Counted from the stretch's first letter, positions 22,129 through 33,039 are shown. The stretch: 64,000 nucleotides of DNA from Cristatella mucedo (GCA_009760855.2 WPIO01000047.1:2680001-2744000); one strand, 5' to 3'. Notes: generated by a model from the letters alone, not told the origin. A program made the numbers and translations.

Positions 22129-22520
22129 TTACGTTTCGATGCTGCTCGACATGTACAGTACCTTGGTCAGATCACTTCGTTGCAGGCCCAAGAAAACATA
22201 TTGATATTTAATTTCCGAAATCGTACGTCTGTCAAGCAAGGAATCCGCGAAAAGCTCGCTCTTTCCATTGAGCAGGTATCCAATTAAACCAATGCCGACA
22301 CCTTGCTGCCGTTCTGGCGTCAGTAAGCGATCGAGCAGGTGGGACAGTTTCGATATGGGCAGAGTGAGATGTTCATCCAATCTTTGCGAATCTTTCACAT
22401 CTTTCTCTTTCTTCATCTCAGCCGAGGCTTTAATTCGGCGATGCAAAGAGGATCTGGCAAGTTTTCGCGAGCAAACTTCGCTAGATCGAGCAACTATCGC
22501 TTTTCGATGCTTTAGAAGCA
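22129..22520 (-). CDS. Unassigned open frame with protein-like composition
   Basis: About 130 codons open on the minus strand, from just after a stop near 22520 to the TAA at 22129. Contains a charged segment (KASAEMKKEKDVKDSQRLDE) followed by heptad-like leucines (LPISKLSHLLDRLLTPERQQ) and GIGLIGYLLNGKSELFADSL. It lies about 0.6 kb downstream of the gene 2 stop. I do not recognise the family. It could be an exon of another gene, part of a long 3' UTR, or chance. Confidence 0.25.
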
Positions 22521-22816
22521 GTCAACGGTCACCTGCACATGCTCAGACTTGGTTGCCTGGAAAACATGCTACAGAAGCTCTCTCAACCGACTCGAGCTGA
22601 CTGTGCATTAGCCCTTCGACCTCGCCGGTGCTCTAGCCTCTAACCCTTCCCTCAGGTTTCGCCGGTCATAACTTGTATTCAGCTAGAGCTGCAAAAAGAA
22701 ATCACAGCGCTCTTCGGATGAGTTGCCTCATCCCGAAGCTGCACACTTTGCACGCAGGCATGAGCAAGAGAACGCGCACTCGTCGGAATAGCGTAGGCCG
22801 TGCGCAGTTCTGCTGC

Positions 22817-22822
22817 TTTAAT
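22817..22822 (-). terminator. Candidate poly(A) signal of gene 2
   Basis: ATTAAA on the minus strand, about 270 bp past the gene 2 stop codon. The variant hexamer is common by chance; weak support. Confidence 0.3.
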
Positions 22823-23090
22823 TTAAGGCATTCTTGAGTACCCACTTGGGAATAATGGAAGCGCATGCACGAAATCTTTAGAAATCGCGAGGTCACTTAG
22901 CCCCACTCGGAGCGCACTTGGCAGCCGCACATCTGCTGCTTTCTCACTCGGGAAATGTCTCGCAATGCAGCACCGACGCATGCACCGTCGCCGCGAAGCC
23001 ACGATCGTATCCGTTGCAATTCGTGCGGACTTCTCTGCGAACAAACTCGGTCGGGCGCCACTTCCTTCAAGCTGCCGTCGCCAGCTCACT

Positions 23091-23294
23091 TTAATAGTGA
23101 GTCTGCGCCATGTGGGCATTGAGAACCTTGCGAATCGTCTCGTTCTGGTCGCTGGCCGAGATGGGCTGCTTGTAGTCGTACAGAGCCGGCGCCTGCATGA
23201 TTATTCCGTAGGTTCCCAGGAAGCAGGCGAGAACGAATATCAGCAAGAACATCCGATCGACGACGCTGGCCACGTACTTCCATTCGTTGCGCAC
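23091..23294 (-). CDS. Gene 2 exon 7: TM4 and C-terminus
   Basis: Begins [16 protein letters not shown] after acceptor GTTTAAG in phase 0. TM4 is [17 protein letters not shown], followed by QAPALYD and a 26-residue extracellular tail ending MAQTHY then TAA. The QAPxLYD motif is typical of invertebrate non-alpha7 nAChRs. The tail contains an N-E-T glycosylation sequon. Confidence 0.93.
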   Translation of the reverse strand: MRNEWKYVASVVDRMFLLIFVLACFLGTYGIIMQAPALYDYKQPISASDQNETIRKVLNAHMAQTHY

Positions 23295-26200
23295 CTTAAA
23301 CACCCCAAAATGAACATTACGCTTAAGCACCAAAGAAAGGTCTCACCCGAAGTCACGGTTAGCAGCAGCAGCCGATGACACTAGGCGACCGGCAGCAGCC
23401 CAGCCTCCCGCTCGTGGCAGGGGGAGGGACTGCCGTCCTCAGTGCCTATCCTCGATTAATGGCGTTCGGTTGAGAGCACCGATCTTACTACTGATGAGTC
23501 TGCTGACACAAGCGCTCAAAAAAGCTGCCCAAAAGTGACAGACCACATCACTGACCTGCTCGCATTGTCTTTCCTCTCGATAATATCGCCAGATTATGCA
23601 AGCCCCTTGAATGCACTCGTGCAGCAGCTTCGCCTGCCCCGGACTCATAGCAGGCGACGAAGCCGCCGCCGCCGCCGCCGGCTGCTGCGGCTGCTGCTGA
23701 GCTTCTTGTCCGCTTCTTCCAGACTTTGCTCGACCCAGCTTCTTGCAAGCACGTCGTGTTCTAGGTCGGTTAAATGCGAAACAGCGAGCTAGTCGGTTGG
23801 CGAACTAGGGGCCCTCGCTCGGCGTGAGCTTTGCGAAAATATCTAATATATAATATAAATATAAGTAATATAATATAATATAAATAATAATAATATAAAT
23901 AATATAATATAAATATAATAATACTAATAAAATGATAAAGTATCGAAAATATAGCGAAAATATCGCCTAGCGGTGCCACTGCTAATGCAATGCCATTTGC
24001 TTTCTCGCCGGACGAGGCCGCATTTAGCCATTCGCAAAAAAGGTCAGCGCGCCCGGCAACCGCAACGAGCTGACGAGTTTTTTATTTCGCGGACTCCTCC
24101 ATTAAAGCCGGCTTCATTATTTCTTCTGCTGATCTAGCCGCGAAGAAGCTTGATGGCAGTTCCCCAACGGATGCCAAGGCACAAAAGTGGGCCATTGCCG
24201 TGCCGGTCGCGCTCCAATGGCCTACTCGAATTCTTAATAAGGTTTTCGATACGATGGAGCCTCGAGTTGCTGCACTGCAGATACTTTCGTGCCACTGCAA
24301 CGTGCATACTGCGGGTAGCTGCTGGCACGCTCAATTAGTGGCGATTCAAGAAAGCGGATGGTACTTGACCTGTAGCGAGGCAACGGGTCTTTGAAAACTT
24401 CGAAAGGCTTGGCTCGCTCCAACCACCGATCCTGCCGAGCTCGGTCGATATCGCTGAGCCGCTCTGGCGCAGCGCCGGCTGAGACCACGTGACAGCTTAA
24501 GAATTGAGAGAGCTCAGCCAGCAGCGCACTCATCGAGACACCTCACTACGCGCCAGTTGCCACTTCAGGCAATGAGTCTTAAAATAAGGATTACGCGAGC
24601 GAGCCCCTCATGTACGGCTGTATGCAGTGCTCAGCCGTTAGGGCTGAGCGGATATCCGTGAGCCGGCTGCCTAAGCTTGCAAAAGGACTAGGTGCCGAGC
24701 CGCAGCGCTCTCACACCAGTGAATTCCGGCCGGGCGATGCAGTGACTGACTGGACACGAGCAAGAACTCGAGTCAAACTGAGCAAGCGTATACCGTGCAA
24801 GCAGTCAGCAGAGAGCTACATATCCATTGGCTTTATGGCTGTATGCGCTGCTCGCTTTTTGCCTCAGAATCTGTGAGAGTTGAGAATTAAGTACAGCAGG
24901 GAATCGAGCATCGAGACAGCTGTATTATAAAGAGAAAGGCTGTACAGAGAAACTGGGGCATCGCGTTGACTCGACATGGAGCAAATCCGACGGACGGACA
25001 AATTACTCAGCCAAAATGGTGGTTTGCTCTCTCACAGACTGTCAGCTTTCAGAGCTTCCGTAATCAACCACCTGGAAATTGTCTGTCATGAGAATTTTGT
25101 AAATACTCGGGTGGCTACAAATTGCTGCAGTACCTATTTGACAGCAAAGACGCCCGGTAGTCTTAACGATATAGCCTTTTAATTTTCGAAATGACGGAAC
25201 GGTAGTGCAGTTATTAGATGTGAATCGATGCTCGCGGCCTCCTAAAGGTGCCAGGAAAGTAGGCGCCAGCTCTTAGGAATGACGCACACTCTGGGGACGA
25301 TAATCACTTGAAATATGTTAAATATAATTGCAGGAGCCTACTTCCGGTCACCGAATTGTTTTCTAGGATGGCGCTGTCGCATCGGTTTCAAAAATTATCT
25401 ACCAATATCACGCTGCCAGCTTTCTGGCTAATCATGGGCGTGGAGATGAGTGGCAGACGACGGCGGACCGACGTACTCACGACCTGTGTGGCTGTCGACT
25501 TCCGGTTCGGTCGTCGTCGAGCGCTCACTCGCCTCTGGCGAGCCCCTGTGTGGCTGCATCCACAGCAGCCGCGGCAACACTCTGAGGAAGACGTGGCGCA
25601 CCCAGGACGACATGACGTGCGAGGCCGGTGACCGGAAGTGGACGTTGATCGTGGCGACCGTGATGACGATGGATAGAGTCACGAGGAGCATGGTGAAGAG
25701 CAGGTACTTGCCGACGAGCGGCACGACGAGCGACGTGGGCGGTACGAGGTCGGCGAGGAGCAGGAAGAAGACTGTCAGCGAGACGAATATCGACGTGCAC
25801 AGGCTGACCTTCTCGCCGCTGTCCGAAGGCAGATAGAAGACGAGCACGGTGAGCAGCGAGATGGTGACGCACGGAATGATCAGGTTCACCGTGTAGAACA
25901 GCGTCTTGCGGCGCAGCACGAGGCGAAACGTCACGTCCGGGTAGGGCTCGGGACAGCATGGATAGAGCACCGTGTTCCGCTGCGCCAGCACGTCCATCAG
26001 GTCCCAGACGAATGACATGTAGTAGTCGTGCAGGTCGATCGCGTCGCGTATGGCCATGTCGCCGTCGGTGTCCAGCTGGTCGGCGTGCTTCAGGTCCACC
26101 TGCAGGCCATCGTAAGTCCATGAGCTGAACTTCATCGTGCACGTCTGCTCGTCGAACGGGAAGAATTCGACGTCGATCGTGCACGCGCTCTTGTAGATGG

Positions 26201-27198
26201 CCGGCGGCTCCCATACGACCCGACCGGAGTAGTGCAGCGTCGCCTTCGTCATCAGAGTGACGTGATAATTCCCGTCGGCGCTGCAGCGAACGATGCTGTT
26301 CCAATGAAAGGGTTTTTCGGTTTGCAAAAGATGCGTTTTCATGAGTGGGTCGGTACACACTGCATCGCTTACTGGAAACTTTCTCGAAATCAATGACGAA
26401 AAACCAACTATCTAATTATGAGCAAACCTAGAATTACATGGAAATTGGAAAGCCATCCCTCAAAATGAGCTTGGCCGGCATTTCTCCTGTAGCCATATGC
26501 ACACAATCTGGGTTCACTCACCACGATTACCTGTCACTAGGCGACAACATCAGCACCGAAGTCAAGTCTGCCGACTTTCAGTGCATTACCGTGCAAATAT
26601 TCTGGTCTACTTAAACAGAGATACCACAGTTATAAGCGTGATATGCGTCTTCCACGGCCAGACAGAACTAAGCCACAGAGACACAGCTCCGTTAGCAGTG
26701 CTAGTCTCAGCCGACGCACGGCGAACACTAGTTACGCCTGAACTTTGTACACCGGCTTCCGACTTACAGATGTAGCACAAACACATGCAGTTACGCCGAC
26801 AGTGATTGGAGCACAGCAGTAAGAAAGAGCGACCATACTTCAACAGAGCAAGTCCGTATCAATTGCCTACAGAAGTCTATTTGACAGTGGCGATGGGCTT
26901 CAGGCGTTCAATAGTGACAATGACATACACCAATTACTCCGTGACCTAGAGCTCAAATCAGCTCAAACGTCTAGGCCAACATGGAAAGTACATCTGACTG
27001 GCTATTGCAAGCCACCGGCCTATGTGCAGCCTCGGCCTTAGGTTATTGCATAATTGGTTCCTAGTCATTACAATTCAGGAACGCGAATAGTAGTATTCGA
27101 TCATAACCAGGCTGATTTAGCTCGCTGTCGTTTCGCCGCAGCCGCGTTGGAACATGTATTCGTGAGTCATTATTGACTTATATATATGTGTATGTATA

Positions 27199-27243
<45 letters not shown>

Positions 27244-30159
27244 TTAATTCATTCTCATGGCGCCCTCAGAGAACTAACTTAACCACTATTCAGGAGCTTT
27301 ACGTCTGCCACGGGGCTCGAGCCCGCGACCTTGGTTATCAAACGCAACAATCTTGACCTTTGGCAAAGCGAGCGACTTACCATTTTTTATGAGTATAAGC
27401 AGCAAATTTTGAAAATTTTTCTTTCGAAAAAAATAAACCTGCGACTTAAACACGGGAAGTCAGTGCCAGTCCCTGCATGTAGTGCAAGTTCAGACATCGA
27501 CAATGTTGCATAAGATTATGAAGATGATAGCATTCATACTGATGAAGAGTTTTTTGCTAACTGTGATGAGTAAAGCGAACTTATATTGATACATATTTAG
27601 CTATATATTCAGTAATATTACTTTTTAATAAAAACTTTCTTCAAAAAACTGTGTCCATAAGTTTAGGGTGCGACTTATACTCGCAAAATTACGGAAATAA
27701 CTTGGATAAACCCGTGAGACAATTCTGCGATTCACTACTGGCAGGTCTTCCGGCCTGAGCAATAGCATTTCCTAGGCTGGAGGCAGCAGGAGAGTAGCTG
27801 TCGTTGCGTAAGAATTGTGGAAGCGAGTTCCACAGTCGAGGACTTGCAGAGCTATAGCTACTGTCGCCAACAGTCTTTAAGCAGAGGAATGGAAAAGCTA
27901 ATTTATTGTCTATGCAGGACCTAAGGGCACCAGGAGGCTGAAACTGTGCAACAGTTCATTCAGCTAGGTATGGAGGAGCCAAGCCGTGGCGGGCCTTATA
28001 CCACGTTTCACCGACTTGCACTGGCTCCCATTAAGCAGCGGATCGACGTCGAGGTATATCCACTCACTTGTATTGTCGTTAATTCTCTCGACCCAACTCA
28101 CCTAGTCGAAATACTCCCTAATCAGGCCAGGCGTCGTGCCACTCGCTCTCCTGACTCACGTCATTCGGCTGTGACTCGAAACAACCCCAAATCATTTGGA
28201 GACCCACATTCACTTAGCATGCTCCCAAATCTCGGAACTCAATCCGATTCTAACGCTGTACATGTTACCGCTAACTAAATTGACATGCTTCCCCCACAGA
28301 AAATGCTAAGCTCCTACTAAAGATATTTACTTCCCTGAGGATGTTATAAAAGTGCATTATAATTATTACTACCTCAACGAGATTGGCTCGCAGCCATTTG
28401 TACCCATCTGTTCTTTCGGCTAGAGCAATCAACGTGTTGGCTACCGAATGCGTACCGAAAGCCGCTTAGGCTGTGAGTGCGCTATACAAAACTCTCCTGC
28501 GTAACACCCACATGGTCTTTATGACTTTGTGGAGTTACTGACGGAGATACATTACATTACCCTCGGCCAGTGAGTAACATGAGTAGGAGCCCCGGGATGC
28601 GGCGCCACGCGCGCACTCGCTCCGACTAGCAAAGCACACTAGCCTCAGCAGAGTCGCGATAACGATGGGAGAAGTTCTTGCCGGGGCCAGCAATGGCGGC
28701 GGTCAGGTCAGGTCAGGTAGGTAAGTGAGAAGCGAATCCTCCCGCTGAAGTGTCGCTCAGCTCTCAGCCTCTCTGGCTGAAGTGGGACTCGCGCAGCTCT
28801 GAGCTGTGACTTAGAAGTGGGACTCGCGCAAATGATGATAAATTATTAATTTGATTATCAAAAGATTTGATAATACATTTGATTATCAAAAGATTATGAT
28901 GCTGAAAGAAGCTGAGAAGTGGGACTCGCGCAGCTCTGAGCTGGGCCGCGCTCGCTCGCTCGATCGCATCTCCGCGCGACGTCGCCCCTGAGCTCAGAGC
29001 TGAGTCGCACCGAAGCGCGCGTCGGCTGTGCCGCGAGACGACGTTGCGCGGCGCTGCACGGCGTCCGGCCGGCCGGCAGGCCGGCCGGCCGGCTGGTCTG
29101 CCGCCGATCTCCGACGGCGTTGCAGCTCGAAGCTCACTTGTTGTACAGCACTATGTCGGGTATCCATATCTCCTGGGAAGGCACGTACAAGTGCATCACT
29201 CCGCCGTAGTCCGCCGGGTTCCAACGAAGCTGATAGTCGTCCCATTCCTGTAAGATCGCGCCTCCTCGAGCTGACGCGCGCCACCGCGAGCGTGAGGAGC
29301 GGTCGGTGCGAGCGCAGCGACGGCGCGGCGCGGCGCTCGCGTCTCGCTGCGCGATCGCGGCGCGGCGAGGCAGCCTCTCGTCAAGGCGCGACCTTTGAAA
29401 GGCGCGAAAGGCGCGACCTTTGAGCCGCTAGCGTGGGCGAAACAAAAGAGCGCTGCAATCGGCCGCGCGTGCGCAGGAGTCGAGTTGAAGCTCAGCCGCT
29501 GCGTGCTCGTCGGACGAGCGAGCCGTCTCGCGGTCAGCTGCTGCATTCTCTCGGGTCATTCGGGAAACGAGAAGAGGGGAGGCCCATGTCTAGCCTACTT
29601 ATTGAGACCGCATGGAAATGCGATAAGTACGCGAAGATGCGACGTGCCGTGGAAGTGCGAGCGTGGAGACGAGCCTAGCGTGGCCGGCATTTCCAGCAGC
29701 CCGGCTGCATTGGCGGCGACGCATCCCTGGATCCGCGCTCAAGCGGCGCTCCTCCTCCCGAATGCCACTGCCATCGACCTCTAATCGTCAAATGCTCTCT
29801 CGCTCGTCTGCCGACCGTCGATGAAGACGCCCTCAGGCGCTGAGACTGGGCCCTAACTAGCCCTAAACTAATAAACGGCTATTTTTCCACATGCCTTCGG
29901 CATTGCGGCGTCTTCGTTGAAACCAGCTCTTACCTAACGGACAAGTAATTTCTGCTTCTGCTGATGGGTTCACACCAGCGGACGTCTTTGTGATGTAGGT
30001 TTTGAGTAATTGGCCTTGTAACTCGACGAATCCGGTTTTCTCAAATGAGCCGGACAGACCAGTTTAAGCAGCTGCAATTTCTTCGTCGTCTCCGAGGTTA
30101 GGCTACGCGCGTCTCGCTAATGAGCTGACTCCATTACTCGAGCCTTGATATACGTGGTA

Positions 30160-30197
<38 letters not shown>

Positions 30198-32562
30198 CAA
30201 TTCCCTTGAGCTTAATGCTGCTCTTCTTTTCCTTCGTAGGAGCTATAAGATACTTGTTGTTGTTGCTTAGCACTGAAATATATACATTGAATCGGCAGTT
30301 CGGCTACGCGATTCTGAAGGGAAGCTACTACTTCACGCTGCGCCCAATGCACGATTCATTCGTAAGCTAGCACGTTGAGCGGTCACTGAACGTTCGAAAT
30401 ACGACCGAGCTGACATCTACACCTTTAAGGGCTCAGGCTTCCTTACAGAATATTTCAAATGACTATTGAGCCTTTGAAGAACTTTGATCCTGCTATTAGG
30501 ACAATAATAATAATAATAATATACGGCCTTTCAGAGAACTGAATCTCATTATAGGCATGCTATAAGGGCAGTATGATAAATTGATTTGTGGTAACTAGCT
30601 AAATGTCAGAGAACATTGCGTGCTTGGATGTCGCATGCACATTGCCAGCATGTAAATATGCCCTAGTGGTAACATTCACAATGCCAGCATGCATACGCAT
30701 ACAGAGGAAAACTAGAATGACCCAATTAATTCTGTGAGAAACAGGTGGTTTTTTAGCTTCTTTTTAAATCCCATCGCGTCAGGGAGTGTCACCGCGTCAG
30801 TCGGAGGTGAGCTGCAGGCTTTGTGGTTCTGGGAGCTGAAGGTTCGGTCTCCAAAGTAATTTGGGTTGGGTAGTTCGAGGCTGAACTAGGCGATTTGACT
30901 TCAGAAAAGCTGGCGGCCCGTTGCCAAACCTGTCGGGGGAGTAGTTCTGATGGGTAGGCTGGAGCTGGAGAAAAAAGTGAGAAAGGAAGTGAAAAAGGAG
31001 AAAAAAGTGAGAAAACATTGAGCGGCAGTGGTAGCGGAAGTCGATGCGCTGCTTGGTTGGGAGAGTCTCGAAGGACGGCGAAAACCGGCGAGCGACGCGG
31101 TGCACACTGCGACGCTCGCCGCAGGCAAGCCTGGCTTCAGCGAGGAGCTCCGAGTTGCTCCGAGTTGCTCCGAGACGCTCGCGCCTGACTCGGTGGACGC
31201 CGACGCAGCAGCGGTCGCTCCGGTCGACCGTGAGCGCGGCTGGAGTGACCCAGCGTCGCCCGACCTCGACTGACCTGTCTTAGCCACACGTTGGTCGTCA
31301 TTATCTGATTTTTTTCGTCCTTAAAAAGGAGACCGCAGAGCGCTCGCTCGCACGCACGCACGCAGCCTCGGCAGGACGCGGCGCATTCGAGCGCCGCCAG
31401 GACGGCCGCGCGCGCGCGCCCCCTCCCCGCCGCTGCATCGCCAGCACCGAGTCGAATTCTTCGCGGCAAAGGTTCGTCTAGCGAGGCGGACTGGTCGCCG
31501 CTCGAGCCTGGCGCTCGCCGCGCATCGCCAAGCATCGCCAAGCATCGCGCGCGCGGGCGCGCTTCTGCGAGCGCTGCTGCTCCTCCTCCTCACCAGGCCG
31601 ATGAGCTGAGACAGGCGCATGCCGAGTCGCACCGTCAGCCGATCGCTCGTGTTGTCGACCGGACGAATCAGCCTGTTGTAGCCCTTGCGCTTGATCAAAT
31701 CGTTGTACAGCTCCTCGGAATGGCGATCGGCCCGGCACGGCCAGCCGGCCAGCCACAGCTGCAACGCTGCGACGGACTCGGCGACTGAAGCCGCTTCGGC
31801 AGCGGCGGCGGCGACCAATCGAGCGACGACCTTCAGCTGAAGGTCGCACGCACATGCACCCGCAGAGACCTTCCCCCTCCGTCCATTCGCCCCCTCCCCC
31901 TCCCCCGCCGAGATGCTCAGGTCAGCTGAAGAGCTGCGCGGCCGGCGGCTGAGACAGCGGCCGCCGAGCTGAGTGCGAGGCGTCGCGGCGAGCCGCTTCG
32001 TCGTGGGTGCGCGACGCTGACTGGCGAAGCTGCACCGCAACGGCTGCACATCGGTTCCGGTCGTGCAGCCTCGCTCGGACTGTGCTGACGAAAACTCGGC
32101 ACAAACAGTTAAGACGCCAGCTAACACAGCTGCTGCAGCTATGTCATCTCTGTGCTTTGCTCTGAAAGCAAGCCACAGCCATCGCAGTATTCGCACGCCA
32201 ATTTGAGAACCACAGCTACCGCTCAAGTTACAGATTCTTTACTTATATACGACCTATTTTGCACATTATTAGACAACCTGCTCGTAGCGAATAGCTTATA
32301 GAAATGGCGAGAAGGCGCATTAGACGGAGGCGTCCTTGGCGACAAGCGAGAGCGATTGGCAGCACCTCCGTCGCAGGCTGCGGTCCGCTTGGCGTGGATT
32401 AGCCGATCGGCGAATGCGCCGAGCTCTCTCTGTTTGCTCGCAAGGAGCCTGCGCTACTATCAGTTGCTTCGCGTGCCAAGCCAGCATTGACGAGCCGACA
32501 TGCTAAAGTAGCTTCGACTCACCGACGGCGTGGACAACTAACGCAGCGTTTCGCGGCTTCAT
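23091..32562 (-). CDS. nAChR alpha-type subunit, gene 2 (complete)
   Basis: Exons on the minus strand: 32523-32562, 31594-31784, 31275-31319, 29138-29247, 25481-26280, 23556-23788 and 23091-23294. They sum to 1623 bp, 540 residues plus stop, with every junction phase matching. The order is signal peptide, N-terminal helix, [12 protein letters not shown] loop D, Cys-loop ([15 protein letters not shown]), FVWDL loop [12 protein letters not shown] loop C (alpha type), TM1-TM3, a Gln/Ala-rich cytoplasmic loop, the MA helix, and TM4 after [13 protein letters not shown]. It acts as a subunit of an acetylcholine-gated cation channel. Oddities: TM2 reads [17 protein letters not shown], so the 9' gate position is Val not Leu and 20' is Asp; the MA helix is divergent. 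It sits 7 kb downstream of gene 3's stop and is the nearest paralog of gene 1. Confidence 0.93.
23556..23788 (-). CDS. Gene 2 exon 6: cytoplasmic loop and MA helix
   Basis: The 233-bp frame runs from acceptor CGACTAG to donor GTCAGTG; phase 1 in and phase 0 out fit exons 5 and 7. It encodes a basic stretch, then [16 protein letters not shown], then [19 protein letters not shown] ending at Gln like the gene 1 MA exon. The fit with gene 1 ([16 protein letters not shown]) is in position and length rather than identity. The acceptor has a poor pyrimidine tract. Confidence 0.65.
23841..23945. repeat. AT-rich TATAA-type simple repeat
   Basis: Over 100 bp of TAATATAAATAATA-like sequence in gene 2 intron 5, in sharp contrast with GC-rich flanks. 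Confidence 0.85.
23946..25480. other. Gene 2 intron, nothing recognised
   Basis: Between exons 6 and 5. Several short frames on both strands overlap each other; none carries a receptor motif or a domain I know. Confidence 0.45.
25481..26280 (-). CDS. Gene 2 exon 5: Cys-loop to TM3 and cytoplasmic loop
   Basis: 800 bp. Starts [13 protein letters not shown] after acceptor TTCGCTGCAG and runs through [13 protein letters not shown], the Cys-loop, loops B and C, TM1 ([19 protein letters not shown]), TM2, TM3 and the start of the loop ([20 protein letters not shown]). The donor is GTGAGTACG in phase 1. TM2 codons at 25757-25800 confirm TTC GTC at 8' and 9'. Confidence 0.95.
26500..26640 (+). mobile_element. 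Decayed LINE A fragment
   Basis: The text GCGACAACATCAGCACCGAA and AGTCAAGTCTGCCGACTTTC match the [13 protein letters not shown] codons of LINE A with many changes. Short and truncated on both sides, in gene 2 intron 4. Confidence 0.55.
27179..27241. repeat. (TA)n microsatellite
   Basis: About 60 bp of TA dinucleotides with a few TATG units. Confidence 0.95.
27243..27345 (-). mobile_element. tRNA-derived SINE, truncated
   Basis: On the minus strand this holds the B-box-like GGGCTCGAGCCCCG followed by the LINE A-like tail (GTTAGTTCTCTGAGGGCGCC). The A-box half is missing. It abuts the TA microsatellite. Confidence 0.7.
27346..27774. other. Gene 2 intron 4, nothing recognised
   Basis: AT-rich stretch with a short plus-strand frame. 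It contains GTGTCCATAAGTTTAGGGTG and GCGACTTATACTCGCAAAAT, wording I cannot place; possibly old repeat. Confidence 0.35.
27775..27999 (-). mobile_element. LINE B 3' coding fragment
   Basis: Parallels 880-1130: GGAAGCGAGTTCCACAGTC, GGAATGGAAAAGCTAATTTA and GGAGGAGCCAAGCCGTGGCG occur in the same order. It joins directly to a plus-strand LINE fragment at about 28000. Confidence 0.75.
28000..28370 (+). mobile_element. LINE 3' fragment with LINE A-like tail
   Basis: Decayed C-terminal LINE domain (CACTGGCTCCCATTAAGCAG resembles HWLPVKQR), then AAATCATTTGGAGACC (KSFGD) and a tail with TTCCCTGAGGATG before an ATTATAATTATT end. Confidence 0.7.
28430..28562 (+). mobile_element. LINE B 3' tail
   Basis: Matches, reversed, the 55640-55750 tail: CGAATGCGTACCGAAAGCCG, TGTGAGTGCGCTATACAAAA, CTGACGGAGATACATTACAT. 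Ends in ACATT units. Confidence 0.8.
28580..29880. promoter_or_regulatory. CpG-rich stretch with short direct repeats, around exon 4 of gene 2
   Basis: High CpG. AAGTGGGACTCGCGCA occurs three times (28780, 28815, 28917). An 86-bp AT-rich insert (28831-28916) lies between the second and third copies. A GGCC/GCCGG run is at 29066-29098. Any regulatory role is inference. Confidence 0.45.
29138..29247 (-). CDS. Gene 2 exon 4 (110 bp)
   Basis: Encodes [25 protein letters not shown] and IPDIVLYN between acceptor TCTTACAG and donor GTGAGCTT. Phase 0 to 2, as in both gene 1 copies. I searched the flanking introns by eye for a second copy and found none. Confidence 0.94.
29881..30500. repeat. Gene 2 intron 3 segment with (GT)n
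   Basis: A (GT)n run lies at 30162-30196. The rest has no recognised feature. Confidence 0.6.
30503..31025 (-). mobile_element. LINE A 3' fragment
   Basis: From the (TAA)n tail at 30505-30522, through the conserved CTTTCAGAGAACTGAATCTC block and 3' UTR, to the C-terminal codons (GGTTCGGTCTCCAAAG is the SFGDRA region). It ends about 250 bp from exon 3 of gene 2, which it has approached without disrupting. Confidence 0.8.
31275..31319 (-). CDS. Gene 2 exon 3 (45 bp)
   Basis: [15 protein letters not shown] with acceptor TTTTTAAG and donor GTCAGTCG, phase 0 at both ends. Conserved loop D Trp. Confidence 0.94.
31594..31784 (-). CDS. Gene 2 exon 2: signal peptide end and N-terminal helix
   Basis: 191 bp. 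[16 protein letters not shown] continues the signal peptide; then [19 protein letters not shown], a NTSD sequon and RLSQLIGL. Donor GTGAGGAG in phase 0. Acceptor GCTTCAG gives phase 1, as in genes 1 and 3; a phase 0 acceptor (TTGCAG) slightly downstream is an alternative but does not fit exon 1. Confidence 0.85.
32523..32562 (-). CDS. Gene 2 exon 1: start codon and signal peptide
   Basis: ATG at 32562 opens [13 protein letters not shown] plus one base, then donor GTGAGTCG. The phase 1 end matches exon 2, giving a fused signal peptide with hydrophobic core ALVVHAV and ALQLWLAGW. Chosen because start, hydrophobicity, donor and phase all agree; no transcript evidence. Confidence 0.6.
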
Positions 32563-33039
32563 TTCAAGCTCCCCGCCACAACGAAATGGCTCCCTCTACC
32601 GGGACTCTCGCAGCGCGACCTTGCCGTTATCGCTGCAAACCTGCGGATACTACCGGCAAATTTGATTGTCTTCTCCGCATTCGTGTGTGGCCGACGGGTA
32701 CGCTTGCTCCATTTATACCAAAATAGCTTGCAGTCGGCGCTGCTGAGGCCCACCCCGTCCCCCCCCCCCCGGCTAGTGAGCGTGCAAACAGCCGTCTTGA
32801 GCTAACTGGCTACAAGATTTACCGACTGCGCCATGTTACCCGGAGAGTACATGACAAGCAAGAAAGCTGCATTCTGACGAGAATCAGCAGCAAAACTAGC
32901 ACTCCTAGCCAGACTTTGATCAGCCAGTGCTCACAGTCTATTTCGAGGTTTTGACAGTCAGCGATCAATTGTACTTTGTCACTCGGCAATTGGAAACTCA
33001 AAGCTCCAAATCTGTTCTACCTGCATATCTCCTGCTGCA

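Larger units (their letters stand above)
31330..32760. promoter_or_regulatory. CpG-rich 5' region of gene 2
   Basis: Dense in CpG, contains exons 1 and 2 of gene 2 and ends just upstream of the start codon, where a promoter is expected. No TATA box is evident. Confidence 0.5.

Noticed and set aside
25525-26358. 277-codon minus-strand frame overlapping gene 2 exon 5
   Set aside because: Shadow frame of the GC-rich receptor exon; no motif.
28780-28932. CRISPR-like array
   Set aside because: Only three unevenly spaced units in an animal genome; no array structure.
26281-29137. A second exon 4 copy in gene 2
   Set aside because: I looked for WNP and W.PDI codons on the minus strand in both flanking introns and saw none.
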